Positions 1-8,255 of a stretch of DNA of 64,000 nt are shown piece after piece; position 1 is the first letter of the stretch; each line of letters opens with the position of its first letter. The notes beneath the pieces are model-generated. The model was not told the origin of the DNA. It searched no databases and worked only from the letters and a program-made list of their open reading frames with translations. The DNA comes from a virus: positions 1 through 64,000 of IMG/VR virus record IMGVR_UViG_3300032092_000015; one strand, 5' to 3'. The position numbers and the translations under genes were made by a program.

Positions 1-217
1 CACATCTTGCTATTTCGGCAATTTCATCATCTGTATATTCAAATACAATATTTCCTCGTTTTAAGTGCTGTTTACCTTCATAAAAAGGCATAGACACTTG
101 AGGACGATAACCCTTATCAAGTGCCACAATTAGGTCATTAACTGCTTTAGTCGACCATACAATCTTATTTGATTGAATTTCTTCTGAATCCTTTGGAATC
201 CAAATATTATCACTCAT
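1..217 (-). CDS. gp17: Terminase large subunit, gp17-like (N-terminal fragment)
   Basis: Only the first 72 codons are in the window; the gene runs off the left edge. The large terminase is the ATPase/nuclease motor that packages DNA through the portal. What is visible matches the N-terminal region of T4 gp17: a stretch L-K-R-G-N-I (about residue 52) followed by an acidic helix, as in the T4 protein just before its conserved Y-F-A-E-T-Y segment. The ATPase and nuclease motifs lie outside the window. The ATG at 217 overlaps the stop of the upstream small-terminase gene by 8 bases (ATGAGTGA), so the two are probably translationally coupled. Family call is by eye from a short segment plus gene order. 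Confidence 0.8.
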   Translation of the reverse strand, partial: MSDNIWIPKDSEEIQSNKIVWSTKAVNDLIVALDKGYRPQVSMPFYEGKQHLKRGNIVFEYTDDEIAEIARC

Positions 218-884
218 TTGATTCTGGTTCTATTTCTAGAGCATCATCAGCATCTTCGTTGCTTTGATTGATACCCATTTGAATCATTCGCATTAAGTCC
301 TTAGTACCTCTCTGTACATTAGCATCTTTAACATCTCCTCCAGCCTCTTCAATTTGAGTTTTGTTAGTATTTTTTCGGTAAACTTCAATATCTCTAGCAA
401 TTCTCTTATTAGATTCTTCAGTTGCCATTAAATACATGGTCTGAGATTTAATAATATCCAACATTGATTTTTGTAGTGTTGCTAATACCTCAAACATTCT
501 TGGAGACAGTTCGCCATCTTCAATAGTTTCTAATAATATTGTTAAGGCTCTTTCACCGGCTTGAAGCTGATAAACTAGAGATGCCATTGTCATCTCGTCC
601 ATTTTCTTTTTAGCCTTTACATACTCATCGTTTTCAATAATATCTGCATCGAGATAAAATTTCATTAGTGCAGTAATTGTTTTCTTAGCCTGAGTTTCTG
701 CACTGGTTTTTACGGCAGTATATGATACAGCTGGACTCTTTTGAACTTGAGGAGTTGAAGGAAGAGGTTGGTCTGTTTCTACAATATCTGTTAAAGATTC
801 ATCATCGCCAATCAACCACTCTAATTCCTTGCGAATATCTTCGGCCTGTTCACGAATTGGCCTATCCTTGTTTTCTTCTGACAT
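210..884 (-). CDS. gp16: Terminase small subunit, gp16-like
   Basis: 224 residues against 164 in T4. The small terminase binds DNA ends or concatemers and regulates gp17. The central helical region (about 110-175) resembles T4 gp16 around its R-H-M-E-V-F-A-T-L segment: here R-M-F-E-V-L-A-T-L, followed by a long coiled coil. The N-terminal 60 residues are acidic and probably disordered. It lies directly before gp17, the T4 order, and overlaps it by 8 bases. A TATAAATA box stands 11 bases upstream of the start. Confidence 0.85.
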   Translation of the reverse strand: MSEENKDRPIREQAEDIRKELEWLIGDDESLTDIVETDQPLPSTPQVQKSPAVSYTAVKTSAETQAKKTITALMKFYLDADIIENDEYVKAKKKMDEMTMASLVYQLQAGERALTILLETIEDGELSPRMFEVLATLQKSMLDIIKSQTMYLMATEESNKRIARDIEVYRKNTNKTQIEEAGGDVKDANVQRGTKDLMRMIQMGINQSNEDADDALEIEPESNE

Positions 885-894
885 AATATAATAT

Positions 895-902
895 TATTTA
901 TA
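895..902 (-). promoter_or_regulatory. Candidate late promoter before gp16
   Basis: The minus strand reads TATAAATA here, identical to the T4 late-promoter consensus, just upstream of the gp16 start at 884. Initiation 6-7 bases further down would give an almost leaderless mRNA. Most other late genes in this window carry ATATATAA instead, so this may be a variant or chance in AT-rich DNA. Confidence 0.35.
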
Positions 903-917
903 GAATATTTATCTCGA

Positions 918-2870
918 TTACAGAGAGTTTCTAAACTTCTGATAACCTAGAGATGGTAGAGCATTATCAATAATGATTCCTAATTGATTATCTCGAACAA
1001 CATATTGATTTAAAACATTACTATGTTGCTCATATTCTACAGGTGTATTAAATAATCTAATGTTTGTTAATTTAGCCTTAGTTCCTTTTAATGAATAAGC
1101 TCCATCTGGAACATCCCATGATATATTATAAACTTGATTTCTTGTTTCATCGTAAACCGGTACTAAATCATTTGAAGCGCTTTGAGGTGTTCCTAAATTA
1201 TTAGTAGGATCTAATGAATATAAACTAAATGATAATTGATTAAATTGTGTATTTGCATTAAGTACTATAGCATACCATCTCGTTGGTGATAAGATCGCAT
1301 TATGATTAAATACAAACTCATTAGTATTTACAACTACTTTAATTTTACTTCCATTAAATAAAACTTTTAATCCTTGGTTAATTGTGCCATTACCAAATAG
1401 CCAATAGTAATTATTATCATTAAAGTCTACATTTGGCGCAAACCAACATGTAAATGCAAAGTTATTTGTTATTTTAACAGGAGCAACGTACTCGATTGCC
1501 GTTTCGTCAATTGGTAATGATTGTAAATCATAGTAATTTTTAGAAACAATAGTCCATCTATTCTTTAATTCAGAATCAATTATTTTTAAACTTGAATTAA
1601 TTCTACCTCTAATACCATCATTGTATGATGTTGAAACCGTTTTAAAAATATCTGGCTTAGTAGTTTGGATATATTCATCTCTGATCTCTTCTCCAAAAAT
1701 TTCATCAACATCAGTAACTAAACTATCTGTTAAAGTTTCAAATGTATTTTTAATAACTGCTGTATCGTTTTGGTATTTAGTTAATTTAACTTTCCAATAT
1801 GTAATTGCCTCATTAAAACGATCTCCTAATGCAACTGAAAGAACAGTATACATTTTATTAATTAATGGAAAATATAAATAGTCATTATTTCTTGGCTTTT
1901 TGCCTTGACCAAATACCGCTTGAAATTGCTGTTGTGTTATATGAATTTCAAACTCTTCAAGCTCCATTCCAAATAAATCATATGAGATTGTAGATTCTTG
2001 AGGGAATTCATTGTCCGGAACTAAAACTTTTAATGTTTCTTGGTCAACCACACTATGTAGTGAATATTCCATTAAAATAACATCCTTAGTTCTAGTATCT
2101 GGTTCAGTTCTAAAATACGTAACTTCATGACCAAATATATTATTAACAATATTTGCTAATTGAATATATGTCTGTTGAGAACGGAACTGTTTGTATGGCT
2201 GAAATAAGTTTCCAGCGTTTTGACCAGTACAACTAACTTCAATAGTTGCACATCCTGAATAAACAAATGGATCTGTACATTGTGTGCAGAACTGTGGACA
2301 AGATTCAATAACTCCATCAACTGTCTCAATCGTTATTGTTGAAGATATAAATGTTATTTTAGCTCCAGTTAATAATGCTGAAACTTCTGCGCCAAAATCA
2401 ATTAATAAATCAATGCCATTAGGCCAATTATAATTTAATAAGTCTCCGGGTGTATTATTGTTATTTAATGGAGCAAATTCACTATATAACTTTCCGCCAT
2501 CAACCGAAATTCTAAAGGTGTAATCAAAACTATTATCCTCATCTACTGGACGATAAAATTGTATACCAGATCCTGTAAAATTAACAGGTGCCGTTAATAC
2601 TAAAATATTATTATTAGTTACACTCTGTATTGTCAGTACATTATTACCAACAATAATTTGGTTTGTGTTTTGGAAAAGTCTTGTAAAATTAGTTCCAATT
2701 CCGATAACTACTGCTGACCCAGAAGTAAAACTTAGAGTTCCTATCGTAGATGCATCACTAACTCCACTAAGAATGCTCCAGCCAACAACTTTTTTGAGAT
2801 TCTTATATGGTGTCTTAATTGATGCGATTAAAAAATCGCCATAAGCTGATGCGGTATTACCTACTACCAT
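918..2870 (-). CDS. gp14: Neck protein gp14-like, enlarged, with LamG-like C-terminal domain
   Basis: 650 residues, far longer than T4 gp14 (256). Residues about 225-370 match the gp14 pattern: G-H-E-V-T-Y-F, a D-L-F-G-M-E acidic stretch, then R-N-N-D-Y-L-Y-F-P and a hydrophobic strand. gp14 forms part of the neck that joins head to tail. Residues about 190-215 hold a Cys cluster (C-x3-C-x2-C, then further Cys). Residues about 450-610 look like a laminin-G/concanavalin-like beta-sandwich, with a C-W-F-A-P motif and alternating strands. Position next to gp16/gp17 agrees with T4 order. The extra domain is unusual and may decorate the neck or carry whiskers; that is inference. Confidence 0.6.
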   Translation of the reverse strand: MVVGNTASAYGDFLIASIKTPYKNLKKVVGWSILSGVSDASTIGTLSFTSGSAVVIGIGTNFTRLFQNTNQIIVGNNVLTIQSVTNNNILVLTAPVNFTGSGIQFYRPVDEDNSFDYTFRISVDGGKLYSEFAPLNNNNTPGDLLNYNWPNGIDLLIDFGAEVSALLTGAKITFISSTITIETVDGVIESCPQFCTQCTDPFVYSGCATIEVSCTGQNAGNLFQPYKQFRSQQTYIQLANIVNNIFGHEVTYFRTEPDTRTKDVILMEYSLHSVVDQETLKVLVPDNEFPQESTISYDLFGMELEEFEIHITQQQFQAVFGQGKKPRNNDYLYFPLINKMYTVLSVALGDRFNEAITYWKVKLTKYQNDTAVIKNTFETLTDSLVTDVDEIFGEEIRDEYIQTTKPDIFKTVSTSYNDGIRGRINSSLKIIDSELKNRWTIVSKNYYDLQSLPIDETAIEYVAPVKITNNFAFTCWFAPNVDFNDNNYYWLFGNGTINQGLKVLFNGSKIKVVVNTNEFVFNHNAILSPTRWYAIVLNANTQFNQLSFSLYSLDPTNNLGTPQSASNDLVPVYDETRNQVYNISWDVPDGAYSLKGTKAKLTNIRLFNTPVEYEQHSNVLNQYVVRDNQLGIIIDNALPSLGYQKFRNSL

Positions 2871-2887
2871 TTAATGAGAATTATTTT

Positions 2888-2898
2888 CTTTATATATT
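2888..2898 (-). promoter_or_regulatory. Candidate late promoter before gp14
   Basis: The minus strand reads AATATATAAAG, 18 bases before the ATG at 2870. It belongs to the recurring (A/G)ATATATA(A/G) motif found at similar distance before most virion genes here. Confidence 0.55.
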
Positions 2899-2899
2899 C

Positions 2900-3583
2900 T
2901 CAGTAATCCGTGACTAGTAGGACTTCAGGATTATCACCACTTAATTTCTGGTCGCTCATCATATCGAGCATATTAGCAACAGCATCTACAACATCCATAT
3001 CTGTAGATGTTATTGACTCTATAATCTTTTTATCTGCTCTAATAATCCATTCATCGAGTCGATCAATCAGGTCATTGAGCTTAATTCTTCGGTATGGAGT
3101 GCCTTCTTCTAAGATTCTTTGGTCAATTAGAATTTTATTAAACATTTGAACTTCTTCATTTGTTTCGAAAATATCAAATGTTTTGAGAGTCATGTGAAGT
3201 ATTTTAAATCCAAATTTAATTTGAGAATTTCCATTTGAATCTTTAATAAGTCTAGAATATTTGCTATTTTTATTTAAAGTCAATTTAATCCATCTAAGAT
3301 TCTGCATGTTTTTTAACATGTTTGCGATAAAATAGATTGAATTTACTTCTTTGTGAATAACTTCATAACCAACAGCATTAAATGTATTTAGTTCATTTTT
3401 AAATGAATGCTTAATAAAATTTTCTAGTTGGTCTTTAGTAACAATAATAGAGCCGTCATTTGGCTCTAAATATTCTACTTTGTTTCTAATGCCTGTCCAT
3501 AACTTATTATCACTATGATTATATTTGTAAAGGACAATATCTATAACATCAGATCGGTCATATAGTGAAAAGTTCTCAGTCAT
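2900..3583 (-). CDS. Conserved phage protein of unknown function
   Basis: 227 residues; not recognised. It is mostly alpha-helical in appearance, without a signal peptide or membrane segment. Residues about 160-205 form a helical stretch with D-L-I-D-R-L-D-E-W. It overlaps the upstream gp62-like gene by one base and precedes gp14, so it could be co-expressed either with the clamp loader genes or with the neck genes. No catalytic motif is evident. Confidence 0.75.
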   Translation of the reverse strand: MTENFSLYDRSDVIDIVLYKYNHSDNKLWTGIRNKVEYLEPNDGSIIVTKDQLENFIKHSFKNELNTFNAVGYEVIHKEVNSIYFIANMLKNMQNLRWIKLTLNKNSKYSRLIKDSNGNSQIKFGFKILHMTLKTFDIFETNEEVQMFNKILIDQRILEEGTPYRRIKLNDLIDRLDEWIIRADKKIIESITSTDMDVVDAVANMLDMMSDQKLSGDNPEVLLVTDY

Positions 3584-4011
3584 TAATACACTTTAATTGT
3601 TTCGTCTAGCTTTTTTAATTCAGCAAGAGTTTCTTTTTTATAAAACTTTATTAGCTCATTATACTCTCTTTTACCAATTTCATTCTTTCTAATAAAAAAT
3701 TCTATTGCTTCTTGACTAGGTATGTATTCGCTTTTTTCAGTTTTTACCGGTTCAGATTTCTTTGTTTTAGTATAAATCCAAGGTGGGACAGCAGTAAATC
3801 TTTGAGCAACAAGACCCCAACTCTCAACAACCGCAAGACCATTAATACCATTAATGTTAAATGCCTGCGCGTTTGTCGGGAACTTAATCGCAAAGAAGCG
3901 ATTAATCATAAAATGATGTCGCTTCTTTGTGTGGTCTTTAATATTTTGAAAATCTTTATGCTTTGTAAACATTATTTTTACAAAGTCAAATAATTTAGTA
4001 TCGTCTAACAT
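3583..4011 (-). CDS. gp62: Putative clamp loader small subunit, gp62-like
   Basis: 142 residues. The pattern L-F-D-F-V-K near the start, then a basic segment, F-M-I-N-R-F-F-A and a C-terminal helical K-x-Y-Y/F-K-K region follow the layout of the short gp62 proteins of marine T4-like phages (F-D-F-V...NR-x-L-S-Y-F). T4 gp62 itself is longer (187). gp62 is the non-ATPase partner of gp44 in loading the gp45 clamp. The gene sits two genes downstream of gp44 in the same direction and overlaps rnh by one base. The assignment is from a weak motif plus context. Confidence 0.5.
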   Translation of the reverse strand: MLDDTKLFDFVKIMFTKHKDFQNIKDHTKKRHHFMINRFFAIKFPTNAQAFNINGINGLAVVESWGLVAQRFTAVPPWIYTKTKKSEPVKTEKSEYIPSQEAIEFFIRKNEIGKREYNELIKFYKKETLAELKKLDETIKVY

Positions 4012-5234
4012 TAAAATAAAGTGTTTGTAGTTTTAGAGTTATCATTCACTTTTGTTTCATGTTCTTCTAAACCAGCAAAAGCATCAAAATCAACGGGTGT
4101 TGTATTAGCCTTCTTTAACCACCCTGTGCCTTCTAGGATCTTTTCCATCTGTGATAATGACATAATCATTGGTTCCATTTGCTTATCCTTTTCAATACAC
4201 TTAATGATTTCTCGTTGTATCGGGTCTGGTATTGTATTGTAATGTAATAGCATCAAATCAAGATTTTGGTTAAAACGAACCAAGATATTCGCTTGAGTTT
4301 CATGGCCAACTACTCGATAAATCAAGTTAACAATTTTATCAACTTGTGTTTGGTTAAACATGTGGTCGATAACGAAGTTTCCTTCTTCTTTATTATATTG
4401 ATTTAAGATAGACTCGGCCTGCTTGTCAGTAATTGAAAATGTTCTTGATTTACCATTCTTCATAGATTTTTGCCAAGTAACAACTGATTTAATATTATCG
4501 GATTTGTCACCCATTAGAATCTTTTGAAAAACAAATCGATCACAATTTACTTCTTCAATTTCAATTTGATTCTTTTTAATCCATTCAACTAGCTCGTTTT
4601 TAATACGATCGCTTTCATGCGCTGGACTATCTAAATTAAATAGAAGATCGTCAGTGTTAATTTCTAATTCTTGATTTTTATTAAGCAATTCATTGAAACC
4701 TTCAAATGTAATAAGTTTCTTTCTAGTATTATAATACCAGAGAGTATATCCATCGGTTGCCTTTGAATAGTCAACTAATTGAATCATATCTCGGTCGCCA
4801 GTCCAAATAATTGTATTCTTACCTTGTGAATTAAGATAAGTTGACCAAGCAAAAAGAATGTCATCAGCTTCAGCACCTTTTACTTGATGTACAATAACAC
4901 CCTTTTTGGCTAAAATTAGTTTAAACTCATCATAAACTTCGTAAACAGCTGACCAATCAACTGAACTATCTTGAGTTCTTGTACCTTTATAAAAGGCTTC
5001 TGGAAATAGATCTTTACGCCACGATTTTGAATCAACTGCAAATACTATTTGGTTGACAAATGGCGCCATTTTTCTAACTTCAGATGCGAAATCAATCGCA
5101 AGTTTTCTAATAAATTGTCCTTTACTATTATCATCTCCTAAAAGAGCGCCAGACTTAGGTCTAGGAAGGACAAAAAGTCTACTATGAATGAAATAGTTTC
5201 CATCGATTAGTAGTGTATGATTACCAAACTTCAT
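4011..5234 (-). CDS. rnh: 5'-3' exonuclease / RNase H (FEN family)
   Basis: 407 residues (T4 RNase H has 305). A flap-endonuclease-type nuclease that removes RNA primers from Okazaki fragments. Acidic metal-binding residues are visible: D11 in L-L-I-D-G-N, D68 in V-F-A-V-D, E122/D124/D125 in A-E-A-D-D, and D147/D149 in T-G-D-R-D. The second half carries the helical DNA-binding region, including M-G-D-K-S-D-N (helix-hairpin-helix start). The protein ends T-N-T-L-F, resembling clamp-binding tails; T4 gp33 ends T-N-T-L-D-F-L-L. It follows gp44 after a 69-base gap and overlaps the gp62-like gene. Confidence 0.9.
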   Translation of the reverse strand: MKFGNHTLLIDGNYFIHSRLFVLPRPKSGALLGDDNSKGQFIRKLAIDFASEVRKMAPFVNQIVFAVDSKSWRKDLFPEAFYKGTRTQDSSVDWSAVYEVYDEFKLILAKKGVIVHQVKGAEADDILFAWSTYLNSQGKNTIIWTGDRDMIQLVDYSKATDGYTLWYYNTRKKLITFEGFNELLNKNQELEINTDDLLFNLDSPAHESDRIKNELVEWIKKNQIEIEEVNCDRFVFQKILMGDKSDNIKSVVTWQKSMKNGKSRTFSITDKQAESILNQYNKEEGNFVIDHMFNQTQVDKIVNLIYRVVGHETQANILVRFNQNLDLMLLHYNTIPDPIQREIIKCIEKDKQMEPMIMSLSQMEKILEGTGWLKKANTTPVDFDAFAGLEEHETKVNDNSKTTNTLF

Positions 5235-5262
5235 ATCTTTATCTATTTGTTTATGTAAATAT

Positions 5263-5292
5263 AAACATTTTTCTTCAAACGGAAAAATGTTT
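5263..5292. other. Perfect hairpin between gp44 and rnh
   Basis: An 11-base-pair inverted repeat (AAACATTTTTC with its complement, 8-base loop) lies in the gp44-rnh gap. On the minus strand it is followed by ATATTTACAT, not by a clear U-run, so it may be a weak terminator, a processing site or a translational element for rnh rather than a full terminator. Confidence 0.5.
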
Positions 5293-5303
5293 TCACAACT
5301 TTT

Positions 5304-6254
5304 TTACGATTTTATAATCGTTTGTAGTTTATATACGCAGCTTAACATAGTAATAACTGGATCAATTACATGTACTCGTTGTGCTTGATGTTCGGCTACA
5401 GTTATGGCAATCTGTGGAATATGTTTAACGCTGTTTGGTTTTTCTGACTGGACGTATTCGATAAAATCATTACCAAGACATTGTAAAACATCATCAACTC
5501 GATTACCATATTCACTTACAAGCATCTTGTAATTTTTACTAGGATCCATTTCGTTAAAAATTAATTCAAATACATCTTTATAGACTGAATTAAACTTCTT
5601 TACATCATCAATAGTAATATTTGATGTGCCTTGAGATTTGTAACCTTGTAACTTATTTAGAGTACTGCGAAGATCTGGAAAATTACGCTTAACAAATTCA
5701 ACTAATGCGGGTTTTTCAATTGTCATTTCTTCCTTTCCACAAATATCGTAAACTCGCTTAATATATTTCTTAGTCAACTCAACTTCTTCAGATTTATCAA
5801 AATCAAAGTTGATAACTTCAAAACGAGATAAGATTGGATCCGGAATTTTATTAACATAATTACATGTTGCAATAAAACGAGAATTACTCGCAAATTGCTC
5901 CATTGTTGCACGTAATGCTTTAAAGAACTGGTCAGATACACCATCAACCTCATCAAGAATTACAACTTTAAATTTTCCTTGGTCATCTAAGATTGACATA
6001 GTTGAACAAAAATCTGTAATTCTTGTACGAATAACTTCAACTGAAGTATCTGTTGAAGCATTGATATAAATGTAAGGCAAACCAAATTGATTAACAATTG
6101 CCTTTGCTGTTGAGGTTTTTCCTGTTCCAGGACTTCCAGCCAACAACATATTCTGAGTGATGCCATCTTTAAATTTTGACATAACTCGATCTGGGAGAAT
6201 TAACTCTGATAAATTTTTAGGACGGTACTTTTCTGTAAAGAGTGAATGTATCAT
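5304..6254 (-). CDS. gp44: Sliding clamp loader ATPase, gp44-like
   Basis: 316 residues from the chosen ATG at 6254; T4 gp44 has 319. A longer frame opens at 6326, but the protein then gains 24 residues absent from the family and would cover the promoter; T4 gp44 likewise begins shortly before its E-K-Y-R-P box. AAA+ motifs: E-K-Y-R-P at 8-12, Walker A G-S-P-G-T-G-K-T at 40-47, Walker B V-V-I-L-D-E-V-D at 97-104, and the S-R-F arginine-finger box near 150. It loads gp45 together with gp62. A GAAAC-N17-TATAAA promoter ends 22 bases upstream. Confidence 0.93.
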   Translation of the reverse strand: MIHSLFTEKYRPKNLSELILPDRVMSKFKDGITQNMLLAGSPGTGKTSTAKAIVNQFGLPYIYINASTDTSVEVIRTRITDFCSTMSILDDQGKFKVVILDEVDGVSDQFFKALRATMEQFASNSRFIATCNYVNKIPDPILSRFEVINFDFDKSEEVELTKKYIKRVYDICGKEEMTIEKPALVEFVKRNFPDLRSTLNKLQGYKSQGTSNITIDDVKKFNSVYKDVFELIFNEMDPSKNYKMLVSEYGNRVDDVLQCLGNDFIEYVQSEKPNSVKHIPQIAITVAEHQAQRVHVIDPVITMLSCVYKLQTIIKS

Positions 6255-6275
6255 GTTTTGCACTTTATTTCTAAA

Positions 6276-6303
6276 TTTATATGACAGAATGTCGTTTAGT
6301 TTC
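6276..6303 (-). promoter_or_regulatory. GAAAC-N17-TATAAA promoter of gp44
   Basis: On the minus strand TGAAAC (complement of 6299-6304) is followed after exactly 17 bases by TATAAA (6276-6281), 22 bases before the gp44 ATG. The same arrangement precedes gp45, gp32, gp55, the inositol-phosphate synthase and the gene at 36100. Confidence 0.7.
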
Positions 6304-6319
6304 AAAAATAAATAACTAT

Positions 6320-6829
6320 ATGGCATTTCGTAAAAAATATCCAGAAATCGTTCGAACTGGTGGACCGTATCCTTCTAATAGGTTTGGTATCATACTTAAA
6401 AATCTGTCAAGGCTTCAGAGAAGATTCTTAGCCGATCATCCGATTTTAAGAGAAAGGGTACAAGATGATCAGTTTGCTCAAATTATTCTAGAAATTGCAA
6501 ACCATTCAGTACAACCATTTAAGTTTAAAGATCGTATGTATTACGACTGGTCAACTGGAAGTGTTGTAGAGAAAGAAGTCTTATTAGATAATTACAACTC
6601 AATCCCATGGGTATGTGCTGTCAGTGGTAAGCCTATCACTTCTAGAACAGATGATTTTAGCCTAGAAAACTTTGTTCATCCAGAATACCATGACATTTTA
6701 AAGGCTCCAATGGTCGACAGCCGAATTCTTAAATCTTCGGTTGAATTTCGCAAATATGTAAAAAAGCTCCTGTTGAATGAACAACAAGAGCTTCTTAAAT
6801 TAGCTAAGAAAAATTCTAAAGTTAATTAA
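6320..6829 (+). CDS. Plus-strand protein of unknown function
   Basis: The only gene on the plus strand that I accept; no minus-strand frame covers it. 169 residues from ATG 6320. An ATG at 6281 would add 13 residues but would place the gp44 promoter inside this gene, and 6320 has the A-rich leader typical of its neighbours. The protein is basic, with a helical N-terminus (K-K-Y-P-E-I-V-R) and a W-V-C-A-V-S-G-K-P segment near the middle. No family recognised. It diverges from gp44 and its stop overlaps the stop of the convergent gene 6826-8130. Confidence 0.75.
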   Translation: MAFRKKYPEIVRTGGPYPSNRFGIILKNLSRLQRRFLADHPILRERVQDDQFAQIILEIANHSVQPFKFKDRMYYDWSTGSVVEKEVLLDNYNSIPWVCAVSGKPITSRTDDFSLENFVHPEYHDILKAPMVDSRILKSSVEFRKYVKKLLLNEQQELLKLAKKNSKVN

Positions 6830-8130
6830 CTAAGTAATTTTCTAAAGTTATCAGCAATACTATTTCCAGTATATCTTGATTCGTTTAGTTTTAATTGATT
6901 TTCTAATTTACGAAGTTCCATTTCATAAATTCTACCTAATTCAGTTCCTTCTAATTGCCAGCTTTCTTTTGCTGAGATTTTATCAATTGCAGCTTGAATC
7001 TTTTTAATCTTTTCTTCATCACCGGCTTCTTTAGCGCTGTCTAATTGTTTCTTATATCTTTTTAATAAATCTTCTTTAGTATTCTTTTCGGGTTCTCCTT
7101 CTCCTTTAGAAGCTTGAGCATCTTTTAATGCTTGTTGAAATTCACCAACTCTACCCTGTGCAGTTGAAATAGCTTTATCATCTTTTTTCAATTTAGCAAT
7201 TTGTAAATCTATTTGAGCCATGCTTAAATTATTTTGAGCCTCTCCTGCCTTATCTTCTGGAGCAATTTTCTTTGCTTTTAATTCTCCTTTTTTAATATTT
7301 AGCTTTTCGATTTCTGCTTTAGCACCTTCTTCTTCAGCTTTTTTATCAGTTTCTTCTTTAGCTTTTCTATCAGTTTCAGCTTTAGCATCGTTATCTTTCT
7401 TTGCTTGTGCTGCAGCATCTTCTTTAGCTTTTTTATCGGCTTCGGCTTTAGCAGCTTTAGCTTCATCAGATAAATCTTTAATAGCATCTTGCTCTTCAGC
7501 ATATCTTTTCTGTAATTCTCCCATTGATGATGCTAAATCTTTCTTTTTCTTTGGATCGTCTTCCATGCCACTAGATCTTTTAACTAGTTCCATTCTACCT
7601 TTAATCTTTTCAGATTTAATTACTTTCTGAACATAAGATCCTCTATCTTTTGCCTTGTCATCAACAGCCGTTTGTAGATCAGATATTTGACTGTCGATAG
7701 TTTTCTTTTTAGCAAGAATTGCATCTTTTTTAGGCTTGTCTGCGCCAGATCCAAGATTATCAGCAGCAATCTGCATATCTAGAGCATTCATTTTCATTTT
7801 GTTGATTTTCTTTTGCATATTACGATATTTTGGTGCAAAAAGAAAATCTTTAATTTTATCCATTGCTGTTTCTTCTCCAGCTTCATTAAGAACTGAATCG
7901 CCAATAGATTCTAATTCTTCTTTTACTTGTGATGCTAACTGCGATAAGTTAGTCATGATAGTGTCGATATCACTAATAATTTCTTCTCTTGAAAAGTTTC
8001 CAGTTGAAGGAATTGCAGCAGTGTCGACTGTTGGTGCGTCGGTATTATCAGTGGTTGTTGCAACCGGTTCGGGAGTATTAACCGCCTCGAGAATGTTTGA
8101 ATACCAAGAATTGAAGTTTAATTTTTTCAT
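6826..8130 (-). CDS. Putative internal head protein, Ala/Lys-rich coiled coil with capsid-targeting-like N-terminus
   Basis: 434 residues. It starts M-K-K-L-N-F-N-S-W-Y-S-N-I-L-E-A, close to the T4 capsid-targeting form in which gp21 cuts after I/L-x-E. Further candidate cut sites are V-L-N-E-A (about 122), Q-L-E-G and K-L-N-E-S near the C-terminus. A Thr/Pro/Ala-rich linker follows residue 17; residues about 200-330 are a highly charged Ala/Lys/Glu helix. It lies immediately downstream of the major capsid gene with its own late-type promoter, where T4 carries the vertex gene 24, but it does not resemble gp24. A core or scaffold role, or a packaged protein, is inferred. Confidence 0.7.
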   Translation of the reverse strand: MKKLNFNSWYSNILEAVNTPEPVATTTDNTDAPTVDTAAIPSTGNFSREEIISDIDTIMTNLSQLASQVKEELESIGDSVLNEAGEETAMDKIKDFLFAPKYRNMQKKINKMKMNALDMQIAADNLGSGADKPKKDAILAKKKTIDSQISDLQTAVDDKAKDRGSYVQKVIKSEKIKGRMELVKRSSGMEDDPKKKKDLASSMGELQKRYAEEQDAIKDLSDEAKAAKAEADKKAKEDAAAQAKKDNDAKAETDRKAKEETDKKAEEEGAKAEIEKLNIKKGELKAKKIAPEDKAGEAQNNLSMAQIDLQIAKLKKDDKAISTAQGRVGEFQQALKDAQASKGEGEPEKNTKEDLLKRYKKQLDSAKEAGDEEKIKKIQAAIDKISAKESWQLEGTELGRIYEMELRKLENQLKLNESRYTGNSIADNFRKLLS

Positions 8131-8155
8131 TGTTCAATATTTTATTTGACTATGG

Positions 8156-8165
8156 TTTATATATT
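8156..8165 (-). promoter_or_regulatory. Candidate late promoter before the coiled-coil head protein
   Basis: AATATATAAA on the minus strand, 26 bases before the ATG at 8130 and directly downstream of the gp23 terminator, so this gene can be transcribed independently of gp23. Confidence 0.55.
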
Positions 8166-8186
8166 TACATTTCTAGGTAAAAAAGA

Positions 8187-8212
8187 AAAGGCTCTCCAAT
8201 TGGAGAGCCTTT
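8187..8212 (-). terminator. Rho-independent terminator after major capsid gene
   Basis: An 11-base-pair stem (AAAGGCTCTCC / GGAGAGCCTTT, loop AATT) followed on the minus strand by TCTTTTTT. It lies 44 bases after the gp23 stop. Confidence 0.85.
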
Positions 8213-8255
8213 CTTATAAAAATTGTACTATTAAGTATTATACTCTTAAGTAAAA

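Noticed and set aside
6254-6326. Longer gp44 start at 6326
   Set aside because: It would add 24 residues with no counterpart in T4 gp44 and would bury the GAAAC-N17-TATAAA promoter in the gene.
7736-8149. Plus-strand open frame opposite the coiled-coil head protein
   Set aside because: Low-complexity translation of the complementary strand of a good minus-strand gene; no leader or family support. The same applies to the other plus-strand frames apart from 6320-6829.
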